DNA of 64,000 nucleotides, from contig CP012817.1 of NCBI GenBank assembly GCA_001936135.1, positions 3,658,001-3,722,000 on the forward strand, read 5' to 3'. The DNA comes from Saccharomycopsis fibuligera x Saccharomycopsis cf. fibuligera (taxonomy: Eukaryota; Ascomycota; Saccharomycetes; Ascoideales; Saccharomycopsidaceae). Each line of letters opens with the position of its first letter. The first letter of the stretch is position 1. The notes beneath the pieces are model-generated. The model was not told the DNA's origin and searched no databases. It was given only the letters and a program-made list of their open reading frames with translations. Shown here one piece after another: positions 12,323 through 23,330 of this stretch. A program made the translations under genes and the position numbers.

Positions 12323-13201
12323 TTATTTCTTTGCGTAGTTCACAATTGCCAGCGTTCCCCTGATGTTCAATTCCGTATTAGCTTCTTTAGCAGCAGTGGC
12401 TCCTTCCTCCGCCTCGTACTCAATAAACGCAACTTTACGAATCTTCACCAATCTGACTTCTACAAATCCGCTAAACTCGCTGAAAATATCAATAAGCTCA
12501 GCTTCAGTGATATCCGCAGGTAAGTTCTGGACCAAAAGAACTTTGTTTGGGGGTAGGGTTGATAAGTCTACCTTTGGTCTCTTAGTCTGTGGCTCAGTCT
12601 TTACTGTGCTGTCGTCTTCTGCTGCTGCCAATGCAGAACGTTTCTGACCTGTTTTAGCACCATCCTTGGCTTCTCCCTCTGATTTGGTATCCTTAGCTGT
12701 TGCAGCCATAATCTTTTCCTCTTCTCTTTGCTTCTTCTTGGCTTTACGTTGCTCCAAATATTTTTCATAGTCTTCTGTCTTCAACTTTTTCTTTAGTGCC
12801 ACGTCGGATTCTGTCTTCGCTAGCTGTAACTCTGGAACTTTACCTAGTATCTTGACTGGATTCCCCTTCACATCTTTTTGAAAATGTTTTACACATTCTT
12901 CGCATTTATTTCTATTTTCTAGCGTCACAAAGGCTTGACCCCTCATTTTCAAATTTCGATGCGCAGTGATTCCTAACACTGGACCCCAGCCCGTAGAATC
13001 AAAGAATGATGTTAATTCTCTCTTGAGAGTATTAATACCAGCTCTTTCATTGAGGTTTCGTATGTATATCCTATATGAGTATCAGGTTAGTACTCACAGT
13101 TTGTCAGTAAGATGTTGAAATATCACCTTAATGCCTTATTACATTTATTGTCTTTTTCCTACTTACGTAGAGGGCGTTCCTTTTGAGTTTGCTTGAACCA
13201 T
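12323..13201 (-). CDS. MUD1: U1A/U2B''-type snRNP protein with two RRMs (two exons)
   Basis: Likely the U1 snRNP A protein that helps commit pre-mRNA to splicing. Exons are rebuilt: exon 1 complement(13167..13201), 35 bases encoding MVQANSKGTPS plus two bases; exon 2 complement(12323..13070). The 96-base intron has GTAAGT, TACTAAC and ATATAG. Total is 783 bases, or 260 residues. RRM1 (about 12-95) starts with RNP2-like TIYIRNLNERA and has RNP1-like MRGQAFVTL. A charged Lys/Glu-rich linker with KRPKVD follows. RRM2 (about 185-260) has VLLVQNLP and KVAFIEYE, resembling the second RRM of U1A and U2B''. Two RRMs favour Mud1 over the one-RRM Msl1 of Saccharomyces, but a U2B'' ortholog is not excluded. 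Confidence 0.85.
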
Positions 13202-13585
13202 AGTACAAATACCGTTGTTTTTTTTCCCTATTTATTGCAATTCTCTTTTTGATATTGGGGGCACTGTTCACTAGTAAAGAGGTACTAGACGTGTTTTATA
13301 TGTTATAAAAAATAAGCTATTGCTAGCTTGTTTTTGCTGCTTATCATCACAAGGGTTGGTACATTCTAATCCTGTATGTATGTTTACTTCAATACGAGAA
13401 TTTTTTGTGTTGGTCACATGCTTAAAAGTGTGCAATTTTCGATTTATGCACTACAACCCACACACATAAACCACACTTCTAGGACAACATCGGGTATCTT
13501 TTAAAAATATATTTTCACTAATGTAAAAGTAGTTGCTTTATTCTGATATAATCCTGATACAAATGTAATACTATAAAAAAATCAC
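13202..13585. other. Intergenic: MUD1 promoter and prenylcysteine lyase 3' flank
   Basis: 384 AT-rich bases. Nothing beyond ordinary promoter and terminator sequence was recognised. Confidence 0.55.
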
Positions 13586-15235
13586 TCAAGGGACGACTAA
13601 CTCAGTTAAATTTCGTCCGTCAGATATCAACGCAGCCGTGTTAGCACCGGCCAACGCTGCAGTTTCCATGGTACTGATAAAAGTTTCGATAGTGTTCAAA
13701 TACCATAAACCATCTGCTAGTTCAAACGACAGAAAATTGTCAAGCGGCTTGAGCTTAGGGTAAGATTTCCAGACCTTTTTATATAACCAGCTAACATTTT
13801 TCCCTACTTTTTCCTTTTTGGCTTTGTCTTTATCTTTGTTTTCGTTAGCATTGTAATCACTGAGTAGCTGATTTTCAATAAACTCAGCGCTGATTTCTTG
13901 GGGCGAGAAGATTTTGTAAACAAATTCCCTCTTTGCTTGTAAATATTCCACTACTGAAATAGAAAAAAAGGGGCTCTTGGGATTCACACTCTGGGTTTTT
14001 AGTGTAGTGAGAATAGATGTTGGGATTTTATTATCTGGACTAACTTGGAAATAGTCGGCAGAAAGGTTTCTACTAGTAGCAAACAAAGTTACGTGAAGAG
14101 TCACATACTCCACCTCAGGGATCAATGTACTTAAATTTTGCCTACCAGTAGAACCATTAATGCCTGTTTGGTGGTATGGCGCCGCAATAATAATATGGTC
14201 AAACACATCATGTTGATCAAAGGTAGTATTACCAGGCAAACTAAGGTCGTTATAACTTAGCTTCCATCGTTTGTCCCCATTTGGTTGAACTTCTGTAACT
14301 GCATGCTGCAACTTAACATTTGCCTTGGAGCTATTGACAAATGCTTCAAAAATCTTCCAATTACCACCTTCAATGTGATACGTATCTTCAGCAGCAAGAC
14401 TAACTAGTGTTTCAACACCATGGAGTTCAAACAAATTTTGGGCGTAATTGACTCTTGTCAATGATTGGATAATCTCATTAGAATACTTTTCTGACACCTT
14501 GCGAGACTGTAAATACTCTTGTCCAGTAACATTTGTTACTGAAAGAAATCCTGATTTTTTCGAAACGGTGGTTAAGTTTGCAAACGGGAAAAAATCCTTA
14601 TAATAAAACTTGACAAAATCATTTACAAACTGTTTAGTAATGTAGTAAACTTTAATGGGAGCAGCACCATAACGATACAAAAATCGCAAACCAGTCCTCC
14701 AAGCTGATGTACCTTCAATATCAAACTGGAAAATGACTTTTTCTCCATTCCATATTGCTATAGTCTTGTCAGCGTCTTCTTCTTCTTCCATTTTTTCAAC
14801 TTTGACTGCTTGGCCCTTGTCTTTGGTTTTGTTTCCAGGGCTTTTTGGCAAATGGAATGAATCAGCAGCATTGACAAGGATCTTGTTAGCTGGCACAAAA
14901 ATTGATGCTCCAAGCTCAATTGGATAAGCTGAATCGTTATATGCATTAACAGTAGTCGTGCGACCGCCTATCCGATCGGCTTTCTCAAACACCGTGACAT
15001 TGAAAAGTCCAGAATGATTGGTATATTTTTGGAGATAATAGGCAGCAGTAGAACCACCTGGACCCGCACCCACTATCGCAATTTTAATTGGAAATTTACT
15101 TTGATTATGACCAGAGCTGCCACCGTCAATATCGGAAGACAGGATCAACGGAGTTTGTTGGTTATTGAGTTGAGCATGCACTGCAGCAAATAGAAAAAAT
15201 AAAAGAGATATTTGCAAGCAAAAGACTTTAAACAT
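13586..15235 (-). CDS. Prenylcysteine lyase/oxidase-like flavoprotein, secretory
   Basis: 549 residues. In the known family (PCYOX1), the FAD enzyme cleaves the thioether of farnesyl- or geranylgeranyl-cysteine released when prenylated proteins are degraded, yielding cysteine, a prenyl aldehyde and H2O2. A signal peptide is visible (hydrophobic residues 6-19, likely cleavage after HA at ~21). An FAD-binding Rossmann motif, AIVGAGPGGSTAAYYL, sits at about 53-68, followed by the second-strand acidic motif EKADRIGGRTT. The C-terminal half fits the Pcyox lyase domain, and many N-glycosylation sequons support passage through the ER. An unusual Lys/Glu/Asp-rich insertion lies at about 135-160. Saccharomyces cerevisiae has no clear homolog. 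It is divergent from DIB1 with a 341-base gap. The family call is confident; the substrate is inferred. Confidence 0.85.
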   Translation of the reverse strand: MFKVFCLQISLLFFLFAAVHAQLNNQQTPLILSSDIDGGSSGHNQSKFPIKIAIVGAGPGGSTAAYYLQKYTNHSGLFNVTVFEKADRIGGRTTTVNAYNDSAYPIELGASIFVPANKILVNAADSFHLPKSPGNKTKDKGQAVKVEKMEEEEDADKTIAIWNGEKVIFQFDIEGTSAWRTGLRFLYRYGAAPIKVYYITKQFVNDFVKFYYKDFFPFANLTTVSKKSGFLSVTNVTGQEYLQSRKVSEKYSNEIIQSLTRVNYAQNLFELHGVETLVSLAAEDTYHIEGGNWKIFEAFVNSSKANVKLQHAVTEVQPNGDKRWKLSYNDLSLPGNTTFDQHDVFDHIIIAAPYHQTGINGSTGRQNLSTLIPEVEYVTLHVTLFATSRNLSADYFQVSPDNKIPTSILTTLKTQSVNPKSPFFSISVVEYLQAKREFVYKIFSPQEISAEFIENQLLSDYNANENKDKDKAKKEKVGKNVSWLYKKVWKSYPKLKPLDNFLSFELADGLWYLNTIETFISTMETAALAGANTAALISDGRNLTELVVP

Positions 15236-15576
15236 TTCTTATTTAGAGTAAAACTGTGTTTTCTTGGGCACCACCAAGGGAATTTTTATCAGTAACTGTT
15301 GAGTATGTTGTGCTGGAAGGATGGTGAATCATAAATATATCTCCGTATAGGGGGGGGTTTGGCATCTCCTTAAAATAAGCTAGGGATGCGAGCCACAGCG
15401 ATGGTCTATTTGTATATGGGCTCATAACCAAATCATCACCATCTATGAAAAATCAGATTACTGGAAGAGTGCATAGAAAAAGAGAAGAGTAAAGTGTAGG
15501 TCCTTGGACGGATCCAAAGGGGCAATAGATAGCAGCTTAATATAGTTAACACTAATAGTTTCAGAAAATTTAAAGT
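15236..15576. other. Divergent promoter region, prenylcysteine lyase / DIB1
   Basis: 341 bases with a short G run near 15350. No specific site was recognised. Confidence 0.5.
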
Positions 15577-16214
15577 ATGGGTAGTGTCTTTCTTCCACAT
15601 TTACATACAGGGTGGTAAGTTTTTTTGTCGAACGATTTTCGTCTTTATGTTAACTTATTTTTTCTTTCATGTATCAGGTCAATGACATAAGTGTCATGAT
15701 ATATATCAGTCAAAGCAAAACTAACAAAAGCAAAAGCTAAACTTGATAACATGTTAAGAGTAACCAGACTGGGTACGTTTCTTTTGTCAAGATTCTATAG
15801 AATACTAACTGTGTCAGGCATGTTGACCAAGCTATTCTCTCCGAAGATGAAAAATTAGTGATCATTAGATTTGGGCGCGATGCCGATCGCGACTGTCGAT
15901 TCATGGACGAGCTACTTTACAAAGTGGCAGAGAAAGTCAAAAATTTTGCAGCAATTTATCTTTGTGACATCGATGAAGTTCCTGACTTTAATCAAATGTA
16001 TGAGCTCTATGACCCTATGACCATAATGTTCTTTTTTAGAAACAAACATATGATGTGTGATTTCGGTACGGGAAATAACAACAAGTTGAATTTTTTGCTT
16101 GATGAACAACAGGAACTAATTGATATAATTGAAGTGATTTACAGAGGTGCTAGAAAAGGTAAAGGTTTAGTTACTAGTCCAAGAGATTACTCCAGCATAC
16201 AAAAGAGACACTAG
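15577..16214 (+). CDS. DIB1: U5/U4-U6.U5 snRNP protein Dib1 (two exons)
   Basis: Thioredoxin-fold component of the tri-snRNP (human TXNL4A/Dim1), required for spliceosome activation. Exons are rebuilt: 15577..15614 (MGSVFLPHLHTG plus two bases of Trp) and 15818..16214. The 203-base intron has GTAAGT, TACTAAC near 15803 and GTCAG. Total is 435 bases, or 144 residues, matching the 142-143 usual for the family. The splice restores the family's GW(H/Q)VDQAILSE core exactly. Conserved blocks follow: VIRFGRD, CDIDEVPDF, MYELYDPMT, FFFRNKHMMCDFGTGNNNK and the tail YRGARKGKG. Without exon 1 the first in-frame ATG is deep inside the fold. The gene itself contains an intron while coding for a splicing factor. 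Identity is certain. Confidence 0.95.
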
Positions 16215-19200
16215 GTCTAACTAACATTCTTTTTCATGTTACATTTTTTTCCATCTGAGTGTATTTTATTTATCTTTTTAGCAGTTTGACATTCTTTCAA
16301 TACAAGCAATATATAATCTTCGCCTTAGTGTTATGCTCGTCTTCTTGTGCACAGTATTGTTCGTCCGCTCTACTTCACCATTTGTAAAATTTCGCATCAA
16401 CAGCGATCTGTCTGTCTGACACCAGGCACTGCGCAATGGATGACGCGGAAAATCGTCGGTTACCGGTTGTATGTATACACAAACCCCTGACTAATCAAGT
16501 CACAGTGTTCATCTACGCGGAATACGGCAGAGGTTGACGCATTATTAATAACCGAAAAGTATTCAAGAAAATACGTAATACGCCACATGAAACAGGATAA
16601 ATGCATCTCAAAAAGTTCGCATCGGAAGTGACCAAAAAAAGAAAAAAATAAAAAAAATAAAAGTAAAACACGAAGAAAAAAAATAGAGAAAGCCTAAGCG
16701 TCAACCAAGATGAAATTTGAAGTGACATGAAACGAGAAAAGTACAGGTCGTTGCTTTTACTGCGGTGCAACATTGTGCAGATTGTTAATATTGATTCCAG
16801 TAATTTACTCTCTTCGCTAATTATTTTGGCAGGTAAATTACAGGGAATTCGATGTTTTTTTGAGTAATATATGTGAGCATGTTTCAGATTTGACAGACTC
16901 GAGAAGAGAAGACAATAGTTTAGGCTATCTCTGTTCAACGTCCCGATGCGATGCGGTCATATTCTTTTTTGCAGGTCAATGCTAGAGTGATTGTATCATC
17001 CATCGATATTGGTAGAATTTGGTGTATGTCCAGTACTTTCAATAAATGTCACTGTCAGTCTATTTGTTGACCGTTTTGGATTTATAAAAGTGACTGATAC
17101 CAATCTTTATGGCTAATGACTATAGGACGGCAATAGCTAGTAGTGGTAACAATCTGTTGCAAGCATATAGAAAATTAACCAGTTAGGAAGATCAGGTGTC
17201 TACTTAGGGTTATGTTCCATGAGCTTTCTACGCAAATATCACTCGAACCTGCTACTTATGGCAAAATCCGTGGCAATGACAGAGAGTTTGTAGGTTGTGG
17301 CTTTCACATTAGCGTTTTGCATGTGAAATAATTTTTATGAAACAAGTTTTGTGCTGCCTCAAGCATCAAACGATTGGCTTGCAAAAAGATAAGATCTCCG
17401 TACTTTTTGTCAAGTCTGAAATATGATATCCCGCGCATTACTATGTAGTCGTTGTTTTGGTAGACTGACGTACCTCTCAGCCAATATTCCTGAATGTGAA
17501 TACAATTTTCTAATAACCTTGTACTAGTGATAAAGAAGAAAGGCTTAGTTTTTATTTTATTTTATTTTTATTTTATTTGTTCTGTTAGTTTAGCGGCATT
17601 TTTTTCTCAGCAGACATTTGGTTCACTTCCTGTTCTATTTCATGAATAAACTATCTCCGAAGTGATCTGTTTTATTTCCTGGTTTAGGCTGTGTGCTGAT
17701 GCATATATTTATGTATGTATATAAACACTATTTTGTTGCATGCGCTTGAACCTTCGGTCGTGGCGAATTTTCTTTTCACAGTTACAACATCCGAGGCCTT
17801 TTATTTGCTCTCTGTTTGGCCTTTAACGGTAACAAAGCCAATCGTGTATTCCTTGGAGTAACGAAAGATTTGCGCTGTACTTTCATCCTAATTGTCTAAC
17901 GGTCTGGTTAGCTAAGTTTATAGACCGTCTTTACAGAGAATCTAAGAATGCAATCTACCAACATGGTTCCATCGAATTTTGTGTAAGGCAAACACGTTTA
18001 CTGTTCTTTTACCCACTGGTTATCATCTTTTGAGAAGAGATTAAGTACACTGAATCTAGTTAATCGCGGGTCCAAATCTCTTGCAAAAAGTGTAACCTTT
18101 CGGGGAGGTTGACCGATTGTCCAAAGTTTTTAATGACAAACCTGAGCAGAATTTCCGACTTGTACAGACTGTAAGAAAAAAATAAAACTAAACCAAAACA
18201 GCTGGCTAATAATAGGATGGAAGTAAGTGCTGGTATCAGGAATAATAGCCCTTTACGCAGTAGGGGACAAGGACTAAAGTTTATAATGTAAATTAGTAAT
18301 AACAATATATATAAACAAAGAAAAAAAAGTAATATTAAGCATATCATATAGAACCAAAATTCACAAGAAAATGACTGACTTGTGACCAATATATTGTATC
18401 ACTGCGCATTGTAAATTGGTCACGATCACATAGTTCAGATATAGCGACTTTATGACTTCAAAGCAATATCTATGGAGGAGCTGCAAATGCATTGTGTAAG
18501 AAGTTCCGACATAAAAACCGACAACAATAATGATGTCAGGGGGCAAGTCTTCACCTAAACTCGCAGTTGCCTTCCTAGACATCTTTCTGGACACAACATC
18601 GACACCATGTAATATGATGCGTAGCGTTGCTTTGCCTCCGAGCCTAACTTTGTTGGGTCCCAAAGGCTCCAAATCTTAATTCTATATTCAGCGGCGAATC
18701 CTTCGAAGGCTCGATCGTTTCAAATTGCAAAATTTGAATCTGCGCAGAGGTGCATCTGTATAGGCATAATAAAATCATCAGCAATTGCAAGTCATCAACA
18801 GTTCAAACGATGCTAAGGAAGCATGGAGCGTCATTGCACAAGCGTCAACGTTACCTGCCATAGGTTAGCTAACGAAATAGCGAGATTAATTCCATTTTAT
18901 TGTGTACGCGTGTGTACATACAGCGGCAAAAAAAAACCGTTCCATTCACAAGTGAATGATACATTGCTACAATATGTTAGTCAATAGCTATAGATGCGAC
19001 TTGTTTGGCCACATAAGGGCATCTTGGAAAAAAAGAAAAATAGATTGCGAATGAAAGTTATTTTGAATTTTAAAACATTGTCTAAAAGAGGAAAAAATAT
19101 GGAGCGCTTGGACATTCTTCAATCTAAGCTTCAACATGCGCAGTACGCCCACAGGCCAATTGTTGTTAAAATTATACTTATAACTAGAAATATTCAGAAC

Positions 19201-20664
19201 ATTAAAGAATACAAGTGGGTTGAAGTACGGCCATTCCAAACGCTGCACCACCTAATACACACAAAGTATGGCTTTTTGCGGCTATTATCTTTGAAAACTG
19301 AGTTAATGCATAAAAATTTTCAGTGTGCCTCGAAGTACTTTAGTAAAAACGATCCAAACTTAAACCTTAATATGCATTTTCTTATTCTCGCTTATGTCTT
19401 CGTTGACGCAAACCGTTATTTCCTCCGGTTCGTCATTCGTCATTCGCTCGTTGTCGAATTTCTGGACATCGTCCTCGTTGTTGATCTTGCAGTCGGTTCT
19501 GGTTCACCTCTGATTTTTTTTTTTTTTTTTGGCCGGGGTTCTAGTATATATATCCTCGACGTACACAGTATATCTATTTTTTTTTTTTTTATTTCGCTTC
19601 GCTTATATTTTTAGCTCCTTTTTTTTTGCAAAAAAATTTTGGTTGCACTTACTTTTTGAGTACATTTTAAATTTATAATATAATTTCTGTACACTACCTT
19701 TTGTCCACCCTTCTATTTTTTATCAGTGCCTTAGCTTTTGGTAACACGGAAGACTTAATTAGCAATTAACAACAAAAAAAATCTTGAAGTTTCTTTCCGG
19801 TGCCGATTGCATTTTTTGTTTTTTGCGTTCATTCTATCATTCGTTGTCTTAGCAAATCTTTCCTTTCACTTGCTATTCATTTTTGCACAGACCCAGCAGT
19901 CAATTTTTTGAATACAACAGTACCTCTATTTCGTTCTTGTCCTGTCCGAAAGCAACTTTTTTTTATTTGATATTATACTCTTTTTTTGGGGTTTTTTTTT
20001 CGCTATATTAGCCAAGGTGCAGCCGCAATCCATAGTTTAGTGCGGTTATCACTAGTACAGACATCTCTTTTTATTAATCTTCATTCAATCTGCTGAAAAG
20101 AGAAGATTGATTGCGTGTATTGACTACAATTTCTATTTTTTCAAAGGGCTCTGAGTTGAAGGTCCAATATCAAGCACTGTTTTGATTCGCTTAGCTGTCC
20201 ATTTGATCTGTTACTCGATCGGGAAGCAAGGAATCATAAGAAAAATTTAAGCGAGAAAAAAAATAACCTGCAAAAACTAAATTGAATCAAAAGCGAAAAA
20301 GGAAAAAAAAACATTACCAGTGACAACCACGAAAACGTCAACTGGAATCATCAGAAACAATTGAATTAAAGATCAGCAGTCAATTTCAGCGACCTGTCCC
20401 TTTTTTGGTCGCTACCGCCTTCTCTTGCTTGTTCTCTTTTTCACTTCTTCTTGTCTTTACCTTTCTTTCTATTGTTTATTGTTATTTTTTTTTTTTTTAG
20501 TTTTTATTTTCATTTTTCCCATCATCCCACATCGACCTTATCCACTCGCTTAATCTTTAGTACCTCCTCTACCCCAGCTTCTCATCCACATTACCTTGAC
20601 ACCAGCCCATACACATCCCCTGCCTCTACCGTATTTCAAAATACATCACGAATCAACCTTCACA
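16215..20664. other. 4.4 kb gene-poor region upstream of the SANT-like regulator
   Basis: No conserved frame was recognised. The first 3 kb is mixed sequence with short TTTTA repeats (about 17550-17580). The last ~1.2 kb is strongly T-rich on the + strand with many T runs, as in long yeast mRNA leaders. Minus frames (16513-16938, 18060-18389) and a 206-codon plus frame (18994-19614) are low-complexity and look accidental. A long 5' leader with distal regulatory elements is the likeliest reading. A large non-coding RNA cannot be excluded. Confidence 0.6.
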
Positions 20665-22035
20665 ATGTCTCCGCTGAAGAATTCAAAACGAATTTCTATC
20701 AATAGCTTGAACAATTCGTCACCATTAGGCAATCAACAAACGTCACCATCATCTAAGCACACAAGGACAGCCTCTGATGATAACATAGTAACATCCACCC
20801 CATCAGCTACTGGTGCAACCCCAACTTCTACTAACTTAGTACCTTATCATCACCACCACCACCATCAACAGCAGCAGCAGGAACATCTGCAGGCGTCAAC
20901 ATCAGGAACATCTGCACCACCCCAATTGCCTTCCTCTTCGGTTAGTAGTCAAGCCACATCCAAAATACAGCATCAGTTCAAATCTCAAGAAAAGCTTACT
21001 CTCCTACAGCAAGTGATAAGGTTCAATCCATACAAAAACAAGAAAGATGGCTGGCAGAAAGTCAAAGATGGTTACTTGGTTTGGAAAAATGCTAATCGTC
21101 CAAAATACGCTGATCCAGCAGAAGATTACATTAAGCGAAAAGTTCAAGAGATCTTGCGATTATATGCTCGTCTGGGAAAAGAATCATTAAAAGAAAATGG
21201 ATTCAATAATAAAGATTCCCCAGGAGCAGTTCAGTTTCTTCAATTGATTGAAAAGGTTTTGGTGTTGAAGAAAAACGAAGATGCTACATCTGGTCCGTTC
21301 ATTCAAAAGCAAGAAGATATGGATGAAGACACTGATTACCAATATGATCAAGATATTAACGCGGAAGAAAGTCAATCGGCATCATTTAGTATTCCGAATA
21401 TATCTGCATCTTCTACTTTCAGTAATATGACTACTTCTTCTGCCATACCACCATCTTCTCAAACGGCAGTGCTGCAATCGGCATCATATGATGCCGGTAA
21501 CTATACTATCGATAGACAAAAAAGGAGAAAAATTAGTATGCCATTGCAACAAAACATTCATTTTCTTAACTCAAGACACTCTGATCCATCTGCTTCCAAG
21601 CCAGGGGAATCGCCAGATTTATATTATGAATCACAACAACAACAAGAACAACAACAACAGCAGCAGCAGAAGCAGCAGAAGCAGAGTTATCAAAGTGATT
21701 TTCAGTCTGTACCAACACTGGCTCAATCACAAACTCCTCGTGATCGAGATCCTTCAGCATTTGGCCAGCAACAACATCAACGAACAACTTACACCGCTAG
21801 CTTTCCAGGTTTAACTATCAACACGACGGCTCAAACAATTGGCGAGTTGCAGATTGATGAGTTTATGATTTTGATGAATAAAAATAATCAACAATTTGCT
21901 ACTACTTTTGCTACAGAATTTACTAAATCATTAAGCGAAACATTATGTGTGACAATAACTAAAGCGATCAAAGAAACAATTCAAGAAACCTCCAAGAACA
22001 ATTTGGAGATAATAAAAGCATTGAAAAATCAGTGA
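20665..22035 (+). CDS. Poly-Gln/His protein with a Myb/SANT-like domain, putative transcription regulator
   Basis: 456 residues from the ATG at 20665 (context CACAATGTC); the frame also opens at a TTG 23 codons earlier. I do not recognise a named ortholog. A His/Gln run lies at about 62-75, and Ser/Thr-rich sequence on both sides. Residues ~108-200 form a folded Trp-, Leu- and Lys-rich segment with the pattern LLQQVIRFNPY..K..W..V, as in Myb/SANT or trihelix-type DNA-binding domains, followed by a long basic helix. A Gln-rich tract (about 322-344) may be an activation region. The last ~65 residues (from GELQIDEFM) are helical and may oligomerise. Several CTG codons occur in the disordered parts. 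The very long flanking non-coding DNA is typical of developmental regulators in Candida-type yeasts. The function is inferred. Confidence 0.8.
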   Translation: MSPLKNSKRISINSLNNSSPLGNQQTSPSSKHTRTASDDNIVTSTPSATGATPTSTNLVPYHHHHHHQQQQQEHLQASTSGTSAPPQLPSSSVSSQATSKIQHQFKSQEKLTLLQQVIRFNPYKNKKDGWQKVKDGYLVWKNANRPKYADPAEDYIKRKVQEILRLYARLGKESLKENGFNNKDSPGAVQFLQLIEKVLVLKKNEDATSGPFIQKQEDMDEDTDYQYDQDINAEESQSASFSIPNISASSTFSNMTTSSAIPPSSQTAVLQSASYDAGNYTIDRQKRRKISMPLQQNIHFLNSRHSDPSASKPGESPDLYYESQQQQEQQQQQQQKQQKQSYQSDFQSVPTLAQSQTPRDRDPSAFGQQQHQRTTYTASFPGLTINTTAQTIGELQIDEFMILMNKNNQQFATTFATEFTKSLSETLCVTITKAIKETIQETSKNNLEIIKALKNQ

Positions 22036-22767
22036 GTAAGCTGCAATGTGTCAGAACAAAAAAAGCTTTTTACGTTTTATTTTCTTTCAGTTTCATTAAT
22101 TCATGCTTTTCCAACTTCTTCACTAAAATGCCTATTTCTATTGGTGATATACATCATTGTTCATTCTCCTTCAATAACTGTACATTAGTTAACACTTCTT
22201 TCTCCGTTCTGTTTTTCAGTTTACACTTTGCCACCAACTTTCAGTCTACTATTGCTACCCTTTCTAAAGAAGCAAAAGGCAGTTTTCTATAATTATCGGT
22301 TTTTATTATTTGGTTGTATTCGTTTCTGTTTATTGTTATTTTCATCTTATGGCTTTGCTTTTCTTTGCCTTTCTTGATGCTCAGAAATTCAAAAGTACTT
22401 ACTATTCATGAAAAAATAATCTTTAAAAAACACCAATCTCAAGTTGTGTAATTTTTTATGATAATAACTAATTGTCACAGCTCAAAAAAATATAAATTTA
22501 AAAATTGCATAAGTTGACAAGAAAGAGAATTTTTACGGTGGAAAAAAGTGCAGGATTGCTAGCTTGTTTATATCATTGTCAATATTATTTGTGTTGTGTT
22601 ACGGTTTGAATTATCTTTTTTTTAAAAATTTTTGGTATACATTCGATTTTTTATTTTTGATAAGGTGTGGTTTTTTAATTCTTTTATTTTTCAACTTTGG
22701 TTAAATTTTCTTTTATTTATTTTTTTTCTTTTTTTGTTTCAGTTTTGCTTTCTGGGCATATAGATTC

Positions 22768-22926
<159 letters not shown>

Positions 22927-23280
22927 ACATCAATAATTGATATGATTAAACCAGCATAATAGGCAAATTTCTCATTAATTTTGATATGTTCGTGCTACTT
23001 TAGACAGCATTTACTTTAGTTCAAAATAGAATAATTTTCTTCAATTTTTTTCTTCTAAAACGTAATTAATAAATTTCAAGTGTTCATGTATTATATCTTG
23101 AAGCATGCGCAGTTTTCTAGAGTCTTCTTTTTAGTTGCACTTTTAGTGATTCCAAGTTGAATCCATGCTATGAGAGCTTCACCAAAGAATATATACAGCA
23201 TTAAAAAAAACACACAGCTACAAACTAAAACATAGTACAAACCAAAATATAGATTTATCCAAGTTTTTGCAATTGACTCT

Positions 23281-23330
23281 CGTCTCAGCTCGTCTCATCT
23301 CGTCTCATCTCATCTCATCTCATCTCATCC
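23281..23330. repeat. Pentanucleotide repeat (CATCT/CGTCT), ten units
   Basis: Ten consecutive 5-mers of the form C-(A/G)-(T/G)-C-(T/C): mostly CATCT alternating with CGTCT, with CAGCT once and CATCC last. It is pyrimidine-rich on the + strand. Confidence 0.85.

Noticed and set aside
15771-15817. Alternative DIB1 first exon beginning ATGTTAAGAGTAACC with donor GTACGT
   Set aside because: Joining it would lose the conserved Trp of GWHVDQ. The ATG at 15577 restores the family sequence exactly.
16513-16938. 141-codon minus-strand frame
   Set aside because: The middle is a Phe/Tyr run made by A-rich sequence; no conserved motif, and no gene-like composition.
17221-17290. T-loop-like GGTTCGAGT on the minus strand
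   Set aside because: The flanking bases do not pair as a T-stem, and no D-arm, anticodon arm or acceptor stem fits. Not a tRNA.
18240-18275. GCCCTTTACGC resembling the U5 snRNA loop
   Set aside because: The U5 loop is GCCTTTTAC; the match is imperfect and no flanking stem or Sm site was found.
18060-18672. Overlapping minus-strand frames of 103-109 codons
   Set aside because: One starts at a TTG; both are low-complexity hydrophobic sequence without motifs.
18994-19614. 206-codon plus-strand frame in the long gap before the regulator
   Set aside because: It begins with ATG, but is rich in Lys/Leu/Phe from AT-rich DNA, runs through two T tracts as poly-Phe, and has no recognisable motif. It most likely arises by chance.
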